Origin: Desulfuromonas sp. CSMB_57
GTDB lineage: Bacteria; Desulfobacterota; Desulfuromonadia; Desulfuromonadales; Syntrophotaleaceae
Length of the DNA stretch: 64,000 bases
Direction: 5' to 3'
Assembly (NCBI RefSeq): GCF_020194955.2
Contig: NZ_JAFCIY020000038.1
Coordinates: forward strand, 106,006 to 170,005
The notes below the pieces were generated by a model. The model was not told the DNA's origin and did no database searches. It worked only from the letters and a program-made list of their open reading frames with translations. Below, one piece after another: positions 1 to 9,039 of this stretch (the stretch's first letter is position 1; the number at the start of each line of letters is the position of its first letter). The position numbers and the translations under genes were made by a program.

Positions 1-1007
1 GAGAGATCGAAGGGCGGGTATGGGACCGGGTCGACGAATTGGGCGGCCGCTTCGAGCGGGACGATTTCATTCGCGTGCAGGGCAAAGCCAGCGTCTATCT
101 GGGCAAGATGCAGTTGGTGGTGCAGGACCTGGAGCGCCTCGAGGATGCCCAAGTGGACCTGGCCGATTTTCTGCCGGTGGCGGAACGCAGCCGGGAGATC
201 ATGCTGGACGAGGTGCGGCAACTGGTCGCTACCATGACCGATCCACCTTTGCGCGCCCTGATGGAGTCGTTTCTGGGCGACGAAGAGTTTGTCGCCGGCT
301 ATGCCGCGGCCCCGGCGGCCAAGGCCATTCACCACGTCTATCTCGGCGGCCTGCTTGAGCATTCCCTGGCCGTGGCCCGTCTGGCCGACGACATCTGCCG
401 CCGTTATCCGGGGGTCCATCGCGATCTGCTGCTGACCGGTGCCCTGCTGCACGACATGGGCAAGATCAGCGAACTGTGTTACGAGCGGACCTTCGGCTAT
501 ACGGACGCCGGCAAGCTTTTGGGCCATATCGTCATCGGGGTCGAGATGCTGGAACGGCAATTGGCCCGGCTGCCGGAATTCCCGTCGACCCTGGCTACCC
601 TGTTGAAACATCTGCTGCTGTCCCACCACGGGCAATATGAATTCGGCTCCCCGAAGCGGCCGAAAACCCTGGAGGCGGTGATTCTGAACTACGTCGACGA
701 TCTTGATTCCAAAATCAACGGCGTCCAGACCCACATCAGTCGGGAACCGGACAACACCTCTGCCTGGACCGGTTATCATCGCATCTACGATCGGTATTTC
801 TACAAGGAAACGCCGGCCTCGGATAATCCCGCAGGGGTCCCTGAAGAAACGGCGGCGGAATTGGTCTCGGCCAGTGCGGTCATGGCAAGGGAAACGGTGG
901 ACAAGAAACGCCGGGAACCGGCCGATCGGCGGCGCGGATTCGGCACCTTGGGGGATCAGTTGCGGGACAAGAATCTGGACCTGTTCGGGCGCGAGGAGGA
1001 ACGATGA
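1..1007 (+). CDS. HD-domain 3'-5' exoribonuclease, YhaM-like (5' end outside window)
   Basis: The reading frame is open to the left edge, so the N-terminus is missing; the TTG at 39 is only an internal codon. The first visible residues (to about residue 45) look like the end of an OB-fold nucleic-acid-binding domain (FIRVQGKASVYLGKMQL). An HD phosphohydrolase domain follows, with HHVYLGGLLEHS and the metal-binding LLHDMGK motif, then SHHGQYEFGSPKRPKT. OB-fold followed by HD is the layout of the YhaM family, which trims RNA and DNA from the 3' end; the activity here is inferred from the family. The stop codon overlaps the start of the next gene (ATGA at 1004-1007), so the two are translationally coupled. 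Confidence 0.8.
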   Translation, partial: EIEGRVWDRVDELGGRFERDDFIRVQGKASVYLGKMQLVVQDLERLEDAQVDLADFLPVAERSREIMLDEVRQLVATMTDPPLRALMESFLGDEEFVAGYAAAPAAKAIHHVYLGGLLEHSLAVARLADDICRRYPGVHRDLLLTGALLHDMGKISELCYERTFGYTDAGKLLGHIVIGVEMLERQLARLPEFPSTLATLLKHLLLSHHGQYEFGSPKRPKTLEAVILNYVDDLDSKINGVQTHISREPDNTSAWTGYHRIYDRYFYKETPASDNPAGVPEETAAELVSASAVMARETVDKKRREPADRRRGFGTLGDQLRDKNLDLFGREEER

Positions 1008-1645
1008 GCCAACTGTGGCTGCAAGGCATCATGACGGGGGAGTTGCGGGCCAATTGCTATCTGCTGGCCTGCCGGACCAGCGGCGAGGCGCTGGTTGTCG
1101 ACCCCGGCGGCGACGGCCGGCGGATCCTGGCCATGCTGCAGGAAAAGGGGTTTCGCCTCAAGGCCGTGATCAATACCCATGGGCATTTCGACCATGTCGG
1201 CGGCAACCGCGCCCTGGTCGAGGAGGGTGGCGCGGAACTCTGGATGCACCCCGCCGATCTGCCCCTGCTGCGCGGCGCCGCGGAGCATGCCGCGGTCTTC
1301 GGCTGTGCCCCGATTCCGGCTTCGCCGGAACCGACCCGGCTGCTGGAGGACGGCGAGGTCCTGGAGGTCGGTACCCTGCGTCTGCAGGTCATTCACCTGC
1401 CGGGGCACTCCCCGGGCAGCGTTTGCCTGCTGCTCGATGGGCGGCTGTTCTCCGGCGATGTGCTGTTCGCCGGCTCCATCGGCCGAACCGATCTGCCCGG
1501 CGGCGACCAGTATGCCCTCATGTGCGGCTTGCGGGATCGGTTGCTGGTCCTGCCGGACGCCATCGAGGTCTATCCCGGCCACGGTCCCCAAACCACCATC
1601 GGCGAGGAGCGGCGCAGCAATCCCTTTTTGCGGCACCTGCTCTGA
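1004..1645 (+). CDS. MBL-fold metallo-hydrolase, glyoxalase II-like
   Basis: A 213-residue metallo-beta-lactamase-fold protein. The zinc-binding signature THGHFDHVGG lies near residue 60. It is followed by HLPGHSPGS, FSGDVLFAGSIGRTDLPGG and VYPGHGPQTTIGEE, which carry the remaining metal-ligand His and Asp residues. This is the compact glyoxalase II-like class (about 200-210 residues) that usually hydrolyses thioesters, but the substrate cannot be read from sequence. It overlaps the upstream exonuclease by 4 bases and ends 10 bases before coaBC, so the three genes are probably one transcript. Confidence 0.85.
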   Translation: MSQLWLQGIMTGELRANCYLLACRTSGEALVVDPGGDGRRILAMLQEKGFRLKAVINTHGHFDHVGGNRALVEEGGAELWMHPADLPLLRGAAEHAAVFGCAPIPASPEPTRLLEDGEVLEVGTLRLQVIHLPGHSPGSVCLLLDGRLFSGDVLFAGSIGRTDLPGGDQYALMCGLRDRLLVLPDAIEVYPGHGPQTTIGEERRSNPFLRHLL

Positions 1646-1655
1646 GGAGGACGGC

Positions 1656-2885
1656 ATGCTGACAGGCAGACGGATCGTACTCGGCGTGACCGGCGGCATT
1701 GCCGCCTACCGGGCGGCGGAACTGGTGCGATGGTACGTCAAGGCCGGCGCCGAGGTGCAGGTGGTGATGACGGATGCCGCCCGCCAGTTCGTCACGCCCC
1801 TGACCTTTCAGACCCTGTCCGGCAACCCGGTCCACTATGAGCTGTTCAACCTGATCCAGGAACGGGATATCGGTCATATCGCCCTGGCGGACCGGGCGGA
1901 ACTGCTGGTGGTGGCCCCGGCCACCGCCAACCTGGTGGGCAAGGTTGCCGGCGGGCTGGCCGATGATCTGCTGACCACGACCATCCTGGCCACCCGGGCG
2001 CCGGTGCTGCTGGCACCGGCCATGAACAGCAACATGTGGGCCAATCCCCTCTATCAGCAAAACCAGGCCCGGCTGGCCGCCGCCGGGTTCCATTTTGTCG
2101 ATCCCGTGGTCGGATTGCTGGCCTGCGGTTGGGAAGGGCAGGGCAAGATGGCCGAGCCGGCGACCATCTTCGAGGAAAGCGTTCGCCTGCTCAGCCCCCA
2201 GGATCTGGCCGGTGAAACCCTGCTGATAACCGCCGGGCCGACCCGCGAAGAGCTGGATCCGGTGCGCTTTCTCAGTAATTATTCGTCCGGCAAGATGGGC
2301 TACGCCATCGCCCGCGCGGCCCGGCGGCGGGGCGCCCGGGTGCTGCTGGTGTCCGGTCCGACGGCCCTCGAGCCGCCTGCGGGGGTGGAATACTGTGGGG
2401 TGACCAGCGCCGAGCAGATGCGGCAGGCGGTTCTGGAACGCCTCGCCGAGAGCAGCGTGATTGTCAAAGCGGCGGCGGTGGCGGATTACCGCCCGGCGAG
2501 CCGCGCCGGGCAGAAAATAAAAAAGGGGGTCGGTTCCCGGACGACCCTGGAGCTGGAACAGACTCCCGACATCCTGGCGGAATTGGGGGGCAAGAAGGCG
2601 CAGCGACTGCTGGTGGGCTTTGCCGCCGAAACGGAGCAGGTGTTGGAGCATGCCCGGCGCAAGCTGGAGGCCAAGAACCTCGATTTGATCGTCGCCAACG
2701 ATGTGTCCGCCGCCGATGCCGGCTTCGAGGTCGACACCAACCGGGTGACCCTGCTGTATCGCGGTGGCCGGGTAGAGGAGTGGTTGCTGCTGGACAAGCT
2801 GGCGGTGGCCCATCGCCTGCTGGATCGGATTCGTGCCCTGCGCCGGGGTGAGCCGCTGCCGGAACCGGGTTGCGCCGGTCAATAA
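1656..2885 (+). CDS. coaBC: Bifunctional phosphopantothenoylcysteine decarboxylase / phosphopantothenate-cysteine ligase
   Basis: This enzyme carries out two consecutive steps of coenzyme A synthesis: joining cysteine to 4'-phosphopantothenate (CoaB) and decarboxylating the product (CoaC). The start at 1656 follows a GAGGAGG ribosome site and gives 409 residues, the normal length. The N-terminal flavoprotein half has VTGGIAAYRA, the catalytic His in IGHIALA, PAMNSNMW, and the catalytic Cys in LLACGWEGQGKM. The C-terminal ligase half has ITAGPTREELDPVRFLSNYS, SSGKMG and the lysine in KAAAVADYRP. A longer frame upstream of 1656 overlaps the MBL gene and was discarded. coaX at 44.8 kb supplies the first step of the same pathway. 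Confidence 0.96.
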   Translation: MLTGRRIVLGVTGGIAAYRAAELVRWYVKAGAEVQVVMTDAARQFVTPLTFQTLSGNPVHYELFNLIQERDIGHIALADRAELLVVAPATANLVGKVAGGLADDLLTTTILATRAPVLLAPAMNSNMWANPLYQQNQARLAAAGFHFVDPVVGLLACGWEGQGKMAEPATIFEESVRLLSPQDLAGETLLITAGPTREELDPVRFLSNYSSGKMGYAIARAARRRGARVLLVSGPTALEPPAGVEYCGVTSAEQMRQAVLERLAESSVIVKAAAVADYRPASRAGQKIKKGVGSRTTLELEQTPDILAELGGKKAQRLLVGFAAETEQVLEHARRKLEAKNLDLIVANDVSAADAGFEVDTNRVTLLYRGGRVEEWLLLDKLAVAHRLLDRIRALRRGEPLPEPGCAGQ

Positions 2886-3802
2886 CCTGAGAGCAGTTCC
2901 AGCAGGTGTTCCGGAGCGGTGATGCTCTGCCGAAAACGGTCTTTGACTTCCTGCAGGAGGCGTTCCGCCTCGTCCGCGGGCAGTTTGCCGTCCAGCCAAA
3001 GCAGGTTCAGGTTGTTGCGGATGGCCCGTGCCGCGAGCAGGGCCCGTTCTCCGGCCGGATCGGCGCGGCGGAAGGGGCTGGCCTCGCCCTGGCTCAGGAC
3101 ACTGCCGACGGCCTGGGCGGCCAACTCCAGGTATTCATCCTGATCGGTTTCGTCCATGGCCCACCGGGAATGAACCCCCAGGGAGCGCAGCATCTTCTGC
3201 CACTGTTCCAGGCGGCTGAGCAGCAACAGGCTGTTGAAGACGCGCTTGTTGGTGCGGAAGGAAAACAGGGTCCGCGCCAGGGTGCTTTGCAGCAGTTGGT
3301 CGTGCTGGCGGAAGTCCTTGCGGCACAGGATCCGAATCAAGTCCCAGGATTCGGCCTTGACCCGTGCTTCAAAACGCATTTCCCAGTAGGCATGGCCGTG
3401 GATGACGGTATTGAAGGTCCGCACCAGCTTGAAGGGAATCAGATAGGAGTGGGCGATGGTATCCGCCGCCAGATGGGCCAGATAGCCCGTGGCGCAGGCG
3501 CGTTGGGCATCGTTGCCGGCCGCCGCCAGCACCTGCTCGCCCACCTGCCAGGAGTGGCAGTGCTTGAGGTAGTGGGTAAAACGTTTACCGACGATGATGT
3601 CGGCGCTGATGCAGCCATACAGAAAATCGAAGGGGTAGGCACCCAGCAGGAGCCGCGTGGCCTCGGGCAGCTGATCCAGGTTGGCCAGCACTTGGGAACC
3701 CAGTTGGACGTGAACGCCCATGCCCCAGGCCCAGGCCTCGCCAGGTATCAGCAGCAGGGAGCAAAAGGTCAGGATGGCTAGGATGACAGGCATGGGCTCC
3801 AT
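2879..3802 (-). CDS. Exported zinc-dependent phospholipase C-type protein
   Basis: 307 residues with a clear signal peptide (hydrophobic stretch VILAILTFCSLLL, likely cleaved after GEAWA). Cleavage there leaves Trp as the first mature residue, followed by GMGVH. An N-terminal Trp plus early His is how the zinc-dependent phospholipase C / nuclease P1 superfamily binds zinc. Further candidate ligands lie in FTHYLKHCHSW, GYLAHLAADTIAHSYLIPF and HGHAYWEMRFE. It probably acts on phospholipids in the periplasm or outside the cell, but the substrate is inferred only from the fold. An alternative ATG lies three codons in. The 3' end overlaps the end of coaBC by 7 bases, in convergent orientation. Confidence 0.72.
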   Translation of the reverse strand: MEPMPVILAILTFCSLLLIPGEAWAWGMGVHVQLGSQVLANLDQLPEATRLLLGAYPFDFLYGCISADIIVGKRFTHYLKHCHSWQVGEQVLAAAGNDAQRACATGYLAHLAADTIAHSYLIPFKLVRTFNTVIHGHAYWEMRFEARVKAESWDLIRILCRKDFRQHDQLLQSTLARTLFSFRTNKRVFNSLLLLSRLEQWQKMLRSLGVHSRWAMDETDQDEYLELAAQAVGSVLSQGEASPFRRADPAGERALLAARAIRNNLNLLWLDGKLPADEAERLLQEVKDRFRQSITAPEHLLELLSGY

Positions 3803-3852
3803 GAAAAATTGTTTTTGCTACAATAATGCCGTCCAGGGGTGAAAGTAAAGAC

Positions 3853-4572
3853 ATGCCGCAGAAATTATATCGCGAATGGCGGGAAGCTGCAGGCCAGATG
3901 CGCAGTCTGCTGCAGGAACTCCAGGATCTCGGGGTGGATGAACTGGGCCGGGTGCCTCGGCCCGAGGAGTTGCCCCTGTGCCCGGTGGACGGATCAGGCG
4001 GGGACCTGTGCCGTCCGGAAACCCTGGAGGAGATTCGCACCGATCTCGGGGAATGCCAACGCTGCCCCCTGGCCCGGGGTCGTACCCGGCTGGTGTTTGG
4101 CTGCGGCTCCGCCACCGCGCGACTGGTCCTGGTCGGGGAGGGTCCCGGTCGGGAAGAGGACCTGCAGGGGATACCTTTTGTCGGCGAGGCCGGCCGGCTT
4201 CTGGATCGCATGCTGTTTGCCATGGGGCTGTCGCGGGACGAGGTCTACATCTGCAATGTCGTCAAGTGCCGGCCGCCGGGCAACCGCGATCCCGCACCCC
4301 CGGAAATCGCCGCCTGTGAACCGTTCCTGGCGCGGCAATTGGCGGCCATCCGGCCCCGGGTGATCCTGGCCCTGGGGCGCTTCGCCGCCCAGACCCTGCT
4401 GCAGGACGATGCCCCCGTCAGCCGTCTTCGGGGCCACTGGCGCAGTTACCAGGGGCTGCCCCTGATGCCGACCTATCATCCCGCGTTTTTGTTGCGCAAC
4501 CCGGCTGCCAAGCGGGAAGCTTGGGAGGATCTCAAGCAGGTCATGCTGCGCCTGCGCCAGAGTGATGGCTGA
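3853..4572 (+). CDS. Uracil-DNA glycosylase, family 4 (Fe-S cluster type)
   Basis: Removes uracil from DNA in base excision repair. The [4Fe-4S] cysteines are visible as CQRCPLA and, after the active-site region, VVKCRPPGNRDPAPPEIAAC. The motif GEGPGREEDLQGIPFVGEAG is the family 4 uracil-binding and catalytic loop, and MPTYHPAFLLRN carries the second active-site motif with its His. The N-terminal extension before the first Cys pair is charged and helical. An in-frame ATG at 3826 exists, but a TACAAT -10-like box at 3819-3824 would put the RNA start downstream of it, so the ATG at 3853 (239 residues) is preferred. The gene diverges from the phospholipase-type gene, with which it shares a very short promoter region. 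Confidence 0.88.
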   Translation: MPQKLYREWREAAGQMRSLLQELQDLGVDELGRVPRPEELPLCPVDGSGGDLCRPETLEEIRTDLGECQRCPLARGRTRLVFGCGSATARLVLVGEGPGREEDLQGIPFVGEAGRLLDRMLFAMGLSRDEVYICNVVKCRPPGNRDPAPPEIAACEPFLARQLAAIRPRVILALGRFAAQTLLQDDAPVSRLRGHWRSYQGLPLMPTYHPAFLLRNPAAKREAWEDLKQVMLRLRQSDG

Positions 4573-4771
4573 CGCAACGACGCAGTGCGATCCGGATTGG
4601 CCCGCCGGCGCTGCCATGCCCATGAGCAGGCCGGCCCGGCCCGAGATTTATTTTCGGAAAGGCTGGCCGAAGGAGAAATTTGCCGTAAAATGTCACTGAA
4701 GCCCACCACTTCTATTTTGGGGGAGTTCGCGGACCGAACTTGGTATGGATTGCGCGGGGAGGTGACATAGA

Positions 4772-6178
4772 ATGAAAAAACCGTTGGGAGAGCGCTTGGT
4801 CGATGAAGGTCTGATTTCGCCGCAGCAACTGGACATGGCGTTGCAGCGCCAACGCCTGCGGGGCGGCCGTCTGGGCCAGAATCTCTGTGCTCTGGGTTAC
4901 CTGGATGAGAAAAAACTGCAATCGTCCTTTAGCAAAGCTCCGGAACCGCCCCAGACCGTGGAGGACACGGGACTGGACCTGAACTTCATCGCCGATCTGA
5001 TTCTCAAGCATATCCTGTTTCTGGGCGATTTCACCCTGGCCGAACTGGTCGGCCGGGTCCGCTTGCCGGCACCCATCCTCGACCTGGCGGTGGAAGAATT
5101 GCGCCGGGACCATTTCGTCAAGGTCAAGGGCGCGGCCCTCTACGCCAAGAGCAGCTACCAGTTTTCCATTACCGAACCTGGCATCCGCCGCGCCAATGCT
5201 TTGCTGGATGTCTCGCGCTACGTCGGACCGGCACCGGTCGTCCTGGAGGACTACCGGGAAGTCATCGATATGCAGACGGTGCGCAGCGTGCTGGTCGGCG
5301 AAGAGCAGGTGCAGAAGGTGTTCTCCCATTTGGTGGTCAGCCAGCGCTTGTTACGGCGCCTCGGACCGGCCCTGAGCAGCGGCAAGGAGATATTCCTCTA
5401 CGGGCCGCCGGGCAACGGCAAGACCTCCATCGCCGAGACCATCGCCGATTTGCTGCCCGGGGCGGTCTACATGCCCTATGCCCTGCTGGTCAGGGGGGAA
5501 ATCATCAACGTCTATGATCCGGTCAGCCATCGAGCGCTGCCGCCGGAGCACAGCGGTGATGATTTTGACCAACGCTGGCTGCTGGTGCGGCGGCCGGTGG
5601 TCATCGCCGGCGGCGAACTGACCCTGAGGACCCTGGACCTCGACTTCAATCCCATCACCAAATATTACGAAGCTCCACTGCAGGTGAAAGCCAATAACGG
5701 CGTGTTCATCATCGACGATTTCGGACGTCAGCATGTCGATCCGCAACAACTCCTGAATCGTTGGATGGTGCCCCTGGATCGGCGCATTGATTTCCTGACC
5801 CTGCACACCGGGATGAAGTTCGAGATCCCCTTTGACACCCTGGTGATCTTTTCCACCAACATCGAGCCGCGGGATTTGGTGGATGAAGCCTTCCTGCGAC
5901 GCATCCACTACAAATTCAAGGTGGACTATCCAAGCGACGAGGAGTACGAAAAGATTTTCCGCCAGGTCTGTCATTTGAACGGCATCGTGTTCGACAAACA
6001 GGTTTTCGATTATCTGGTGGAAAATTTCTACGAGCGGCTGCAAATTCGCTTCAGCGCCTGCCATCCTCAGGATCTGGTGGACCATATTCTCCAGGATGCC
6101 TCCTACCATGGCTCGCCGCCGGTCATGGATCGCGAGCATATTACTGCCGCCTGGGAGGATTATTTCGTCTGCCGGTGA
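4772..6178 (+). CDS. AAA-family ATPase with a GspE N-terminal-like module
   Basis: 468 residues starting after a strong GGGGAGGTGA site. Residues 1-50 (GERLVDEGLISPQQLDMALQ, then RLGQNLCALGYLDEKKL) resemble the N-terminal domain of type II secretion / type IV pilus ATPases (GspE/PilB). A winged-helix-like stretch follows at about 65-130. The ATPase core has Walker A GPPGNGKTS near residue 209, Walker B VFIIDDFGRQ near 312, and a sensor-like IFSTNIEPRDL with a downstream arginine-rich FLRRIHYKF. It is an AAA+ enzyme rather than a true secretion ATPase, since the GspE catalytic domains are absent. Function is unknown. The shared module suggests docking to a pilus or secretion machine or a c-di-GMP-linked role, but that is speculation. 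Confidence 0.7.
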   Translation: MKKPLGERLVDEGLISPQQLDMALQRQRLRGGRLGQNLCALGYLDEKKLQSSFSKAPEPPQTVEDTGLDLNFIADLILKHILFLGDFTLAELVGRVRLPAPILDLAVEELRRDHFVKVKGAALYAKSSYQFSITEPGIRRANALLDVSRYVGPAPVVLEDYREVIDMQTVRSVLVGEEQVQKVFSHLVVSQRLLRRLGPALSSGKEIFLYGPPGNGKTSIAETIADLLPGAVYMPYALLVRGEIINVYDPVSHRALPPEHSGDDFDQRWLLVRRPVVIAGGELTLRTLDLDFNPITKYYEAPLQVKANNGVFIIDDFGRQHVDPQQLLNRWMVPLDRRIDFLTLHTGMKFEIPFDTLVIFSTNIEPRDLVDEAFLRRIHYKFKVDYPSDEEYEKIFRQVCHLNGIVFDKQVFDYLVENFYERLQIRFSACHPQDLVDHILQDASYHGSPPVMDREHITAAWEDYFVCR

Positions 6179-6221
6179 GTCCGGCGGGGTCGCCGCCTGC
6201 CGGCGGCCGGTCCGATAGGAC

Positions 6222-6250
6222 TTGACATTCCCGGAGCGATTTATTAATAG
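6222..6250 (+). promoter_or_regulatory. Candidate sigma-70 promoter for ispE
   Basis: A perfect TTGACA at 6222-6227 is followed after 17 bases by TAATAG (6245-6250), a modest -10 box in an AT-rich patch. It lies 60 bases before the ispE start and after the stop of the AAA gene, so it probably starts the ispE transcript. Confidence 0.5.
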
Positions 6251-6311
6251 ATAGGCGCCCTGCCGTTTTTTCGGTTCCTGACTATGCCGGAACCATGGCG
6301 GCCAACCGAGG

Positions 6312-7181
6312 ATGGCGCCTGTGACGACGAAAACTTTTCTGGCTCCGGCCAAAATCAATCTGTGTCTGCATGTATTGGGTCGGCGAGCCAACGGTTACCA
6401 TGACCTGGCCATGCTCATGCAACGGGTAAGCCTCTACGACCGCATCACCATGACCCTGCGTGATCAGGACGGTCTGCGGGTTTCCTGTGCCGGGGTCGAA
6501 CTGCCGCCGGGACAGGAAAACATTGCCGCCCGTGCGGTTCGTGCCCTGCTGGAACTGACGGAACGCCGGCAGGGTCTGGAAATCGACATCGACAAGCAAA
6601 TCCCGGTGGCGGCCGGCCTCGGCGGCGGTTCCTCCGATGCCGCGACGGTGCTCATGGGGCTCAACGAAATGCTCGATTTGGGCTTGACGCCGCGTCAATT
6701 GATGGATGTGGGGGTGAAGTTGGGGGCGGACGTGCCCTTTTTCATCTTCCGGACCACGGCCTGGGCGACGGGCATCGGTGAAGAACTTGCGGCGGTCCCC
6801 GCTGTGCCGCAGGCCTGGTACGTTCTGGTCAATCCCGGTCTGCAGGTTTCGACGGCCTGGGTTTATCAAAATTTACGGTTGACAAGCCCGCGCAGCGATC
6901 TTAAAATACCGCGGTTTTCCGGGGAGCTCGGAGAGTTGTTGGAGTTGCTGCATAACGACCTGGAGCAGGTCACGATGGCGCACTTTCCCTTGATCGGCGA
7001 CATCAAGCAGCGGTTGCGGAACTTGGGTGCCGAAGGCGCCCTGATGAGCGGCAGCGGGCCGACGGTTTTTGGGGTGTTTCGTGAGGAGCGGACGGCCAGG
7101 GCGGCCGCCGAGGCGCTGGCGGCCGAACCGGGCTGGCGGGCCTTCGCGGTGGCTGCCGTCGACGACGAATGCACCCTGTGA
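6312..7181 (+). CDS. ispE: 4-diphosphocytidyl-2-C-methyl-D-erythritol kinase
   Basis: Catalyses the ATP-dependent phosphorylation step of the MEP pathway to isoprenoid precursors. GHMP-kinase signatures are present: APAKINLCLHVLGRRANGYH at the N-terminus (catalytic Lys and substrate-binding His), the glycine-rich ATP loop VAAGLGGGSSDAA near residue 100, and the C-terminal GALMSGSGPTVFGVF. The length of 289 residues is normal. An alternative GTG start three codons downstream cannot be excluded. A tRNA-Gln gene follows 38 bases after the stop, an arrangement common in this group of bacteria. The polyprenyl synthase at 26.7 kb uses downstream products of the same pathway. Confidence 0.95.
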   Translation: MAPVTTKTFLAPAKINLCLHVLGRRANGYHDLAMLMQRVSLYDRITMTLRDQDGLRVSCAGVELPPGQENIAARAVRALLELTERRQGLEIDIDKQIPVAAGLGGGSSDAATVLMGLNEMLDLGLTPRQLMDVGVKLGADVPFFIFRTTAWATGIGEELAAVPAVPQAWYVLVNPGLQVSTAWVYQNLRLTSPRSDLKIPRFSGELGELLELLHNDLEQVTMAHFPLIGDIKQRLRNLGAEGALMSGSGPTVFGVFREERTARAAAEALAAEPGWRAFAVAAVDDECTL

Positions 7182-7219
7182 TGGCAGGCATTCGTTGAGT
7201 TTCTCTTGTGTTTTTCTGA

Positions 7220-7294
7220 TGGGGCGTCGCCAAGCGGTAAGGCACCGGATTTTGATTCCGGCATTCCCAGGTTCGAATCCTGGCGCCCCAGCCA
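7220..7294 (+). tRNA. tRNA-Gln (anticodon TTG)
   Basis: A full cloverleaf can be drawn. The acceptor stem TGGGGCG (7220-7226) pairs with CGCCCCA (7284-7290), followed by discriminator G and an encoded CCA. The anticodon arm CCGGA / TCCGG encloses TTTTGAT, with TTG at 7252-7254. The T arm contains GGTTCGAATCC. The gene sits between ispE and prs and is probably transcribed with ispE. Confidence 0.97.
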
Positions 7295-7436
7295 CTCTCT
7301 ACGCCAGACCCGCTCAGGTATCGCCGGTGACTTTCCGGTCTGCCTCCTGGAGCATCGTGGTGGGTCGCAAGGCATCATTTCGGGTCATGGTTTCCATGGC
7401 CTGCCGTTTTTTTAATCAAAGAACAGGGGTACCGTT

Positions 7437-8375
7437 GTGAACAACCTGAAGATTTTCTGCGGCAATTCCAATATGCCGCTGGCCCGCGAAATCTGCGGGC
7501 ATCTCGCCGTGCCCCTCGGTTCGGCCCGGGTCAAGCCCTTCTCCGACGGCGAGTTGATGGTGGAGATCGGTGAAAATGTTCGCGGCCGGGATGTCTATAT
7601 CATCCAGTCGACCTGTGCTCCGGCCAATGACAACCTGATGGAGCTGCTCATTATGGCGGATGCTCTGAAGCGCGCCTCCGCCGCCCGCATCACCGCCGTC
7701 ATTCCCTACTTCGGCTATGCCCGCCAGGATCGCAAGGTTGCCCCCCGGACCCCCATTACCAGCAAGCTGGTGGCCGATCTGATCTCCACCGCCGGGGTCG
7801 GCAGGGTGTTGACCATGGACCTGCATGCCGGGCAGATTCAGGGCTTTTTCAACATTCCCGTGGATCATCTCTACGCCGCGCCGGTTATCCTGCAGGATAT
7901 CAAGCGCCGCTTCACCGAGCCGTTGGTCATCGTCTCGCCGGATGCCGGCGGCACCGAGCGCGCCCGGGCCTATGCCAAGCATCTCGATGCCAGCCTGGCC
8001 ATCATCGATAAACGTCGCAGCGGCCCCAACGTCTCCCAGGTGATGAACATCATCGGTGACGTCGCAGGCAAAACCTGCATGATCGTGGACGACATGATCG
8101 ATACGGCCGGGACCCTCTGCCAGGCCGCCCAGGCCGTCAAGGACCATGGGGCCACGGCGGTTTATGCCTTCGCGACCCATGCCGTGCTTTCCGGGCCGGC
8201 GCTGGAACGCATCAATGACAGCTGTCTGCAGGAGGTGGTGGTGACCAACACCATTCCGGCGCAGGAAAAGGTGTCGGCCTGCCCGCGCCTGCGGCAGCTC
8301 TCCGTGGCCGAATTGCTGGCGGAAGCCATCCGTCGCATCAACGGCGGCGAATCGGTCAGCTCCCTTTTTGTCTGA
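7437..8375 (+). CDS. prs: Ribose-phosphate pyrophosphokinase
   Basis: Makes PRPP from ribose 5-phosphate and ATP for nucleotide, His and Trp synthesis. The start is a GTG at 7437 with an AGGGGT site upstream; 312 residues is typical. Family motifs include [31 protein letters not shown] with the ATP-binding residues, [26 protein letters not shown] and the PRPP-binding loop [13 protein letters not shown]. It is followed 53 bases downstream by rplY and then pth, the conserved prs-rplY-pth order. Confidence 0.97.
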   Translation: MNNLKIFCGNSNMPLAREICGHLAVPLGSARVKPFSDGELMVEIGENVRGRDVYIIQSTCAPANDNLMELLIMADALKRASAARITAVIPYFGYARQDRKVAPRTPITSKLVADLISTAGVGRVLTMDLHAGQIQGFFNIPVDHLYAAPVILQDIKRRFTEPLVIVSPDAGGTERARAYAKHLDASLAIIDKRRSGPNVSQVMNIIGDVAGKTCMIVDDMIDTAGTLCQAAQAVKDHGATAVYAFATHAVLSGPALERINDSCLQEVVVTNTIPAQEKVSACPRLRQLSVAELLAEAIRRINGGESVSSLFV

Positions 8376-8428
8376 AAATCGCGTTTTTGGCAGGACAACA
8401 CCCATTTCAGTTTTGGAGGATTGGATAA

Positions 8429-9025
8429 ATGGCACCCATGGATTTCAACGTCAGTTCGCGTCAGTCGTCGGGTAAGGGGATTTCTCGCAGTCTGCGTCGT
8501 CAGGGTCTGATTCCCGCCGTCATGTACGGTCGGGGCACGGAACCCTGCGCCTTGGCCGTGGATCCCAAGGCCCTCAAGCAGGCCATCAGCGGCGAGGCCG
8601 GCTGGAACACCCTGCTGGCCCTCAAGGGTGACGGCGCTTTCGATGGCAAAGTCGTCATTCTCAAGGAGCTGCAGACCGATCCGGTGAAGATGGTTCCGAT
8701 TCATGCCGATTTTCAGGCCATCGACCTGACCAGCAAGGTTCATGTCATGGTTCCGGTCCACGCCGTCGGCAAAGCCGCCGGTGTCAAGGAGGGCGGGGTG
8801 CTGCAGGTCATCCGGCACGAGCTGGAAGTCGTCTGTCTGCCGCACCAGATTCCCAGCGCCATCGAAATCGACGTGACCGCCCTGGCCATTGGCGATGCCC
8901 TGCACGTCAAGAACGTGGTGTTGCCGGTCGGCGTGGAACTGCCCCCGGACGTCAACTTCACGGTGATCACCGTTACCGGCCGCGGCGGTGCGGATGAGAC
9001 GGCCGCTGAAGGCGAGGCCGAATAA
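8429..9025 (+). CDS. rplY: Large ribosomal subunit protein bL25, long (Ctc) form
   Basis: Binds 5S rRNA in the large ribosomal subunit. At 198 residues it is the long form: an N-terminal L25 beta-barrel domain (residues 1-95, including GKGISRSLRRQGLIPAVMYG) plus a C-terminal TL5/Ctc domain (about 100-190), and an acidic tail. Translation starts 8 bases after GGAGGA. It lies between prs and pth, probably in one operon. The TTG start of pth is only 14 bases after its stop. Confidence 0.95.
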   Translation: MAPMDFNVSSRQSSGKGISRSLRRQGLIPAVMYGRGTEPCALAVDPKALKQAISGEAGWNTLLALKGDGAFDGKVVILKELQTDPVKMVPIHADFQAIDLTSKVHVMVPVHAVGKAAGVKEGGVLQVIRHELEVVCLPHQIPSAIEIDVTALAIGDALHVKNVVLPVGVELPPDVNFTVITVTGRGGADETAAEGEAE

Positions 9026-9039
9026 GGGCCGAGGTCGCC

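Noticed and set aside
39..1007. TTG at 39 as start of the first gene
   Set aside because: The frame continues upstream to the left edge with OB-fold-like residues, so the gene is cut by the window.
4655..4685. A sigma-54 promoter before the AAA ATPase (TGGCC ... TTTGC)
   Set aside because: The GG and GC elements are about five bases too far apart for sigma-54.
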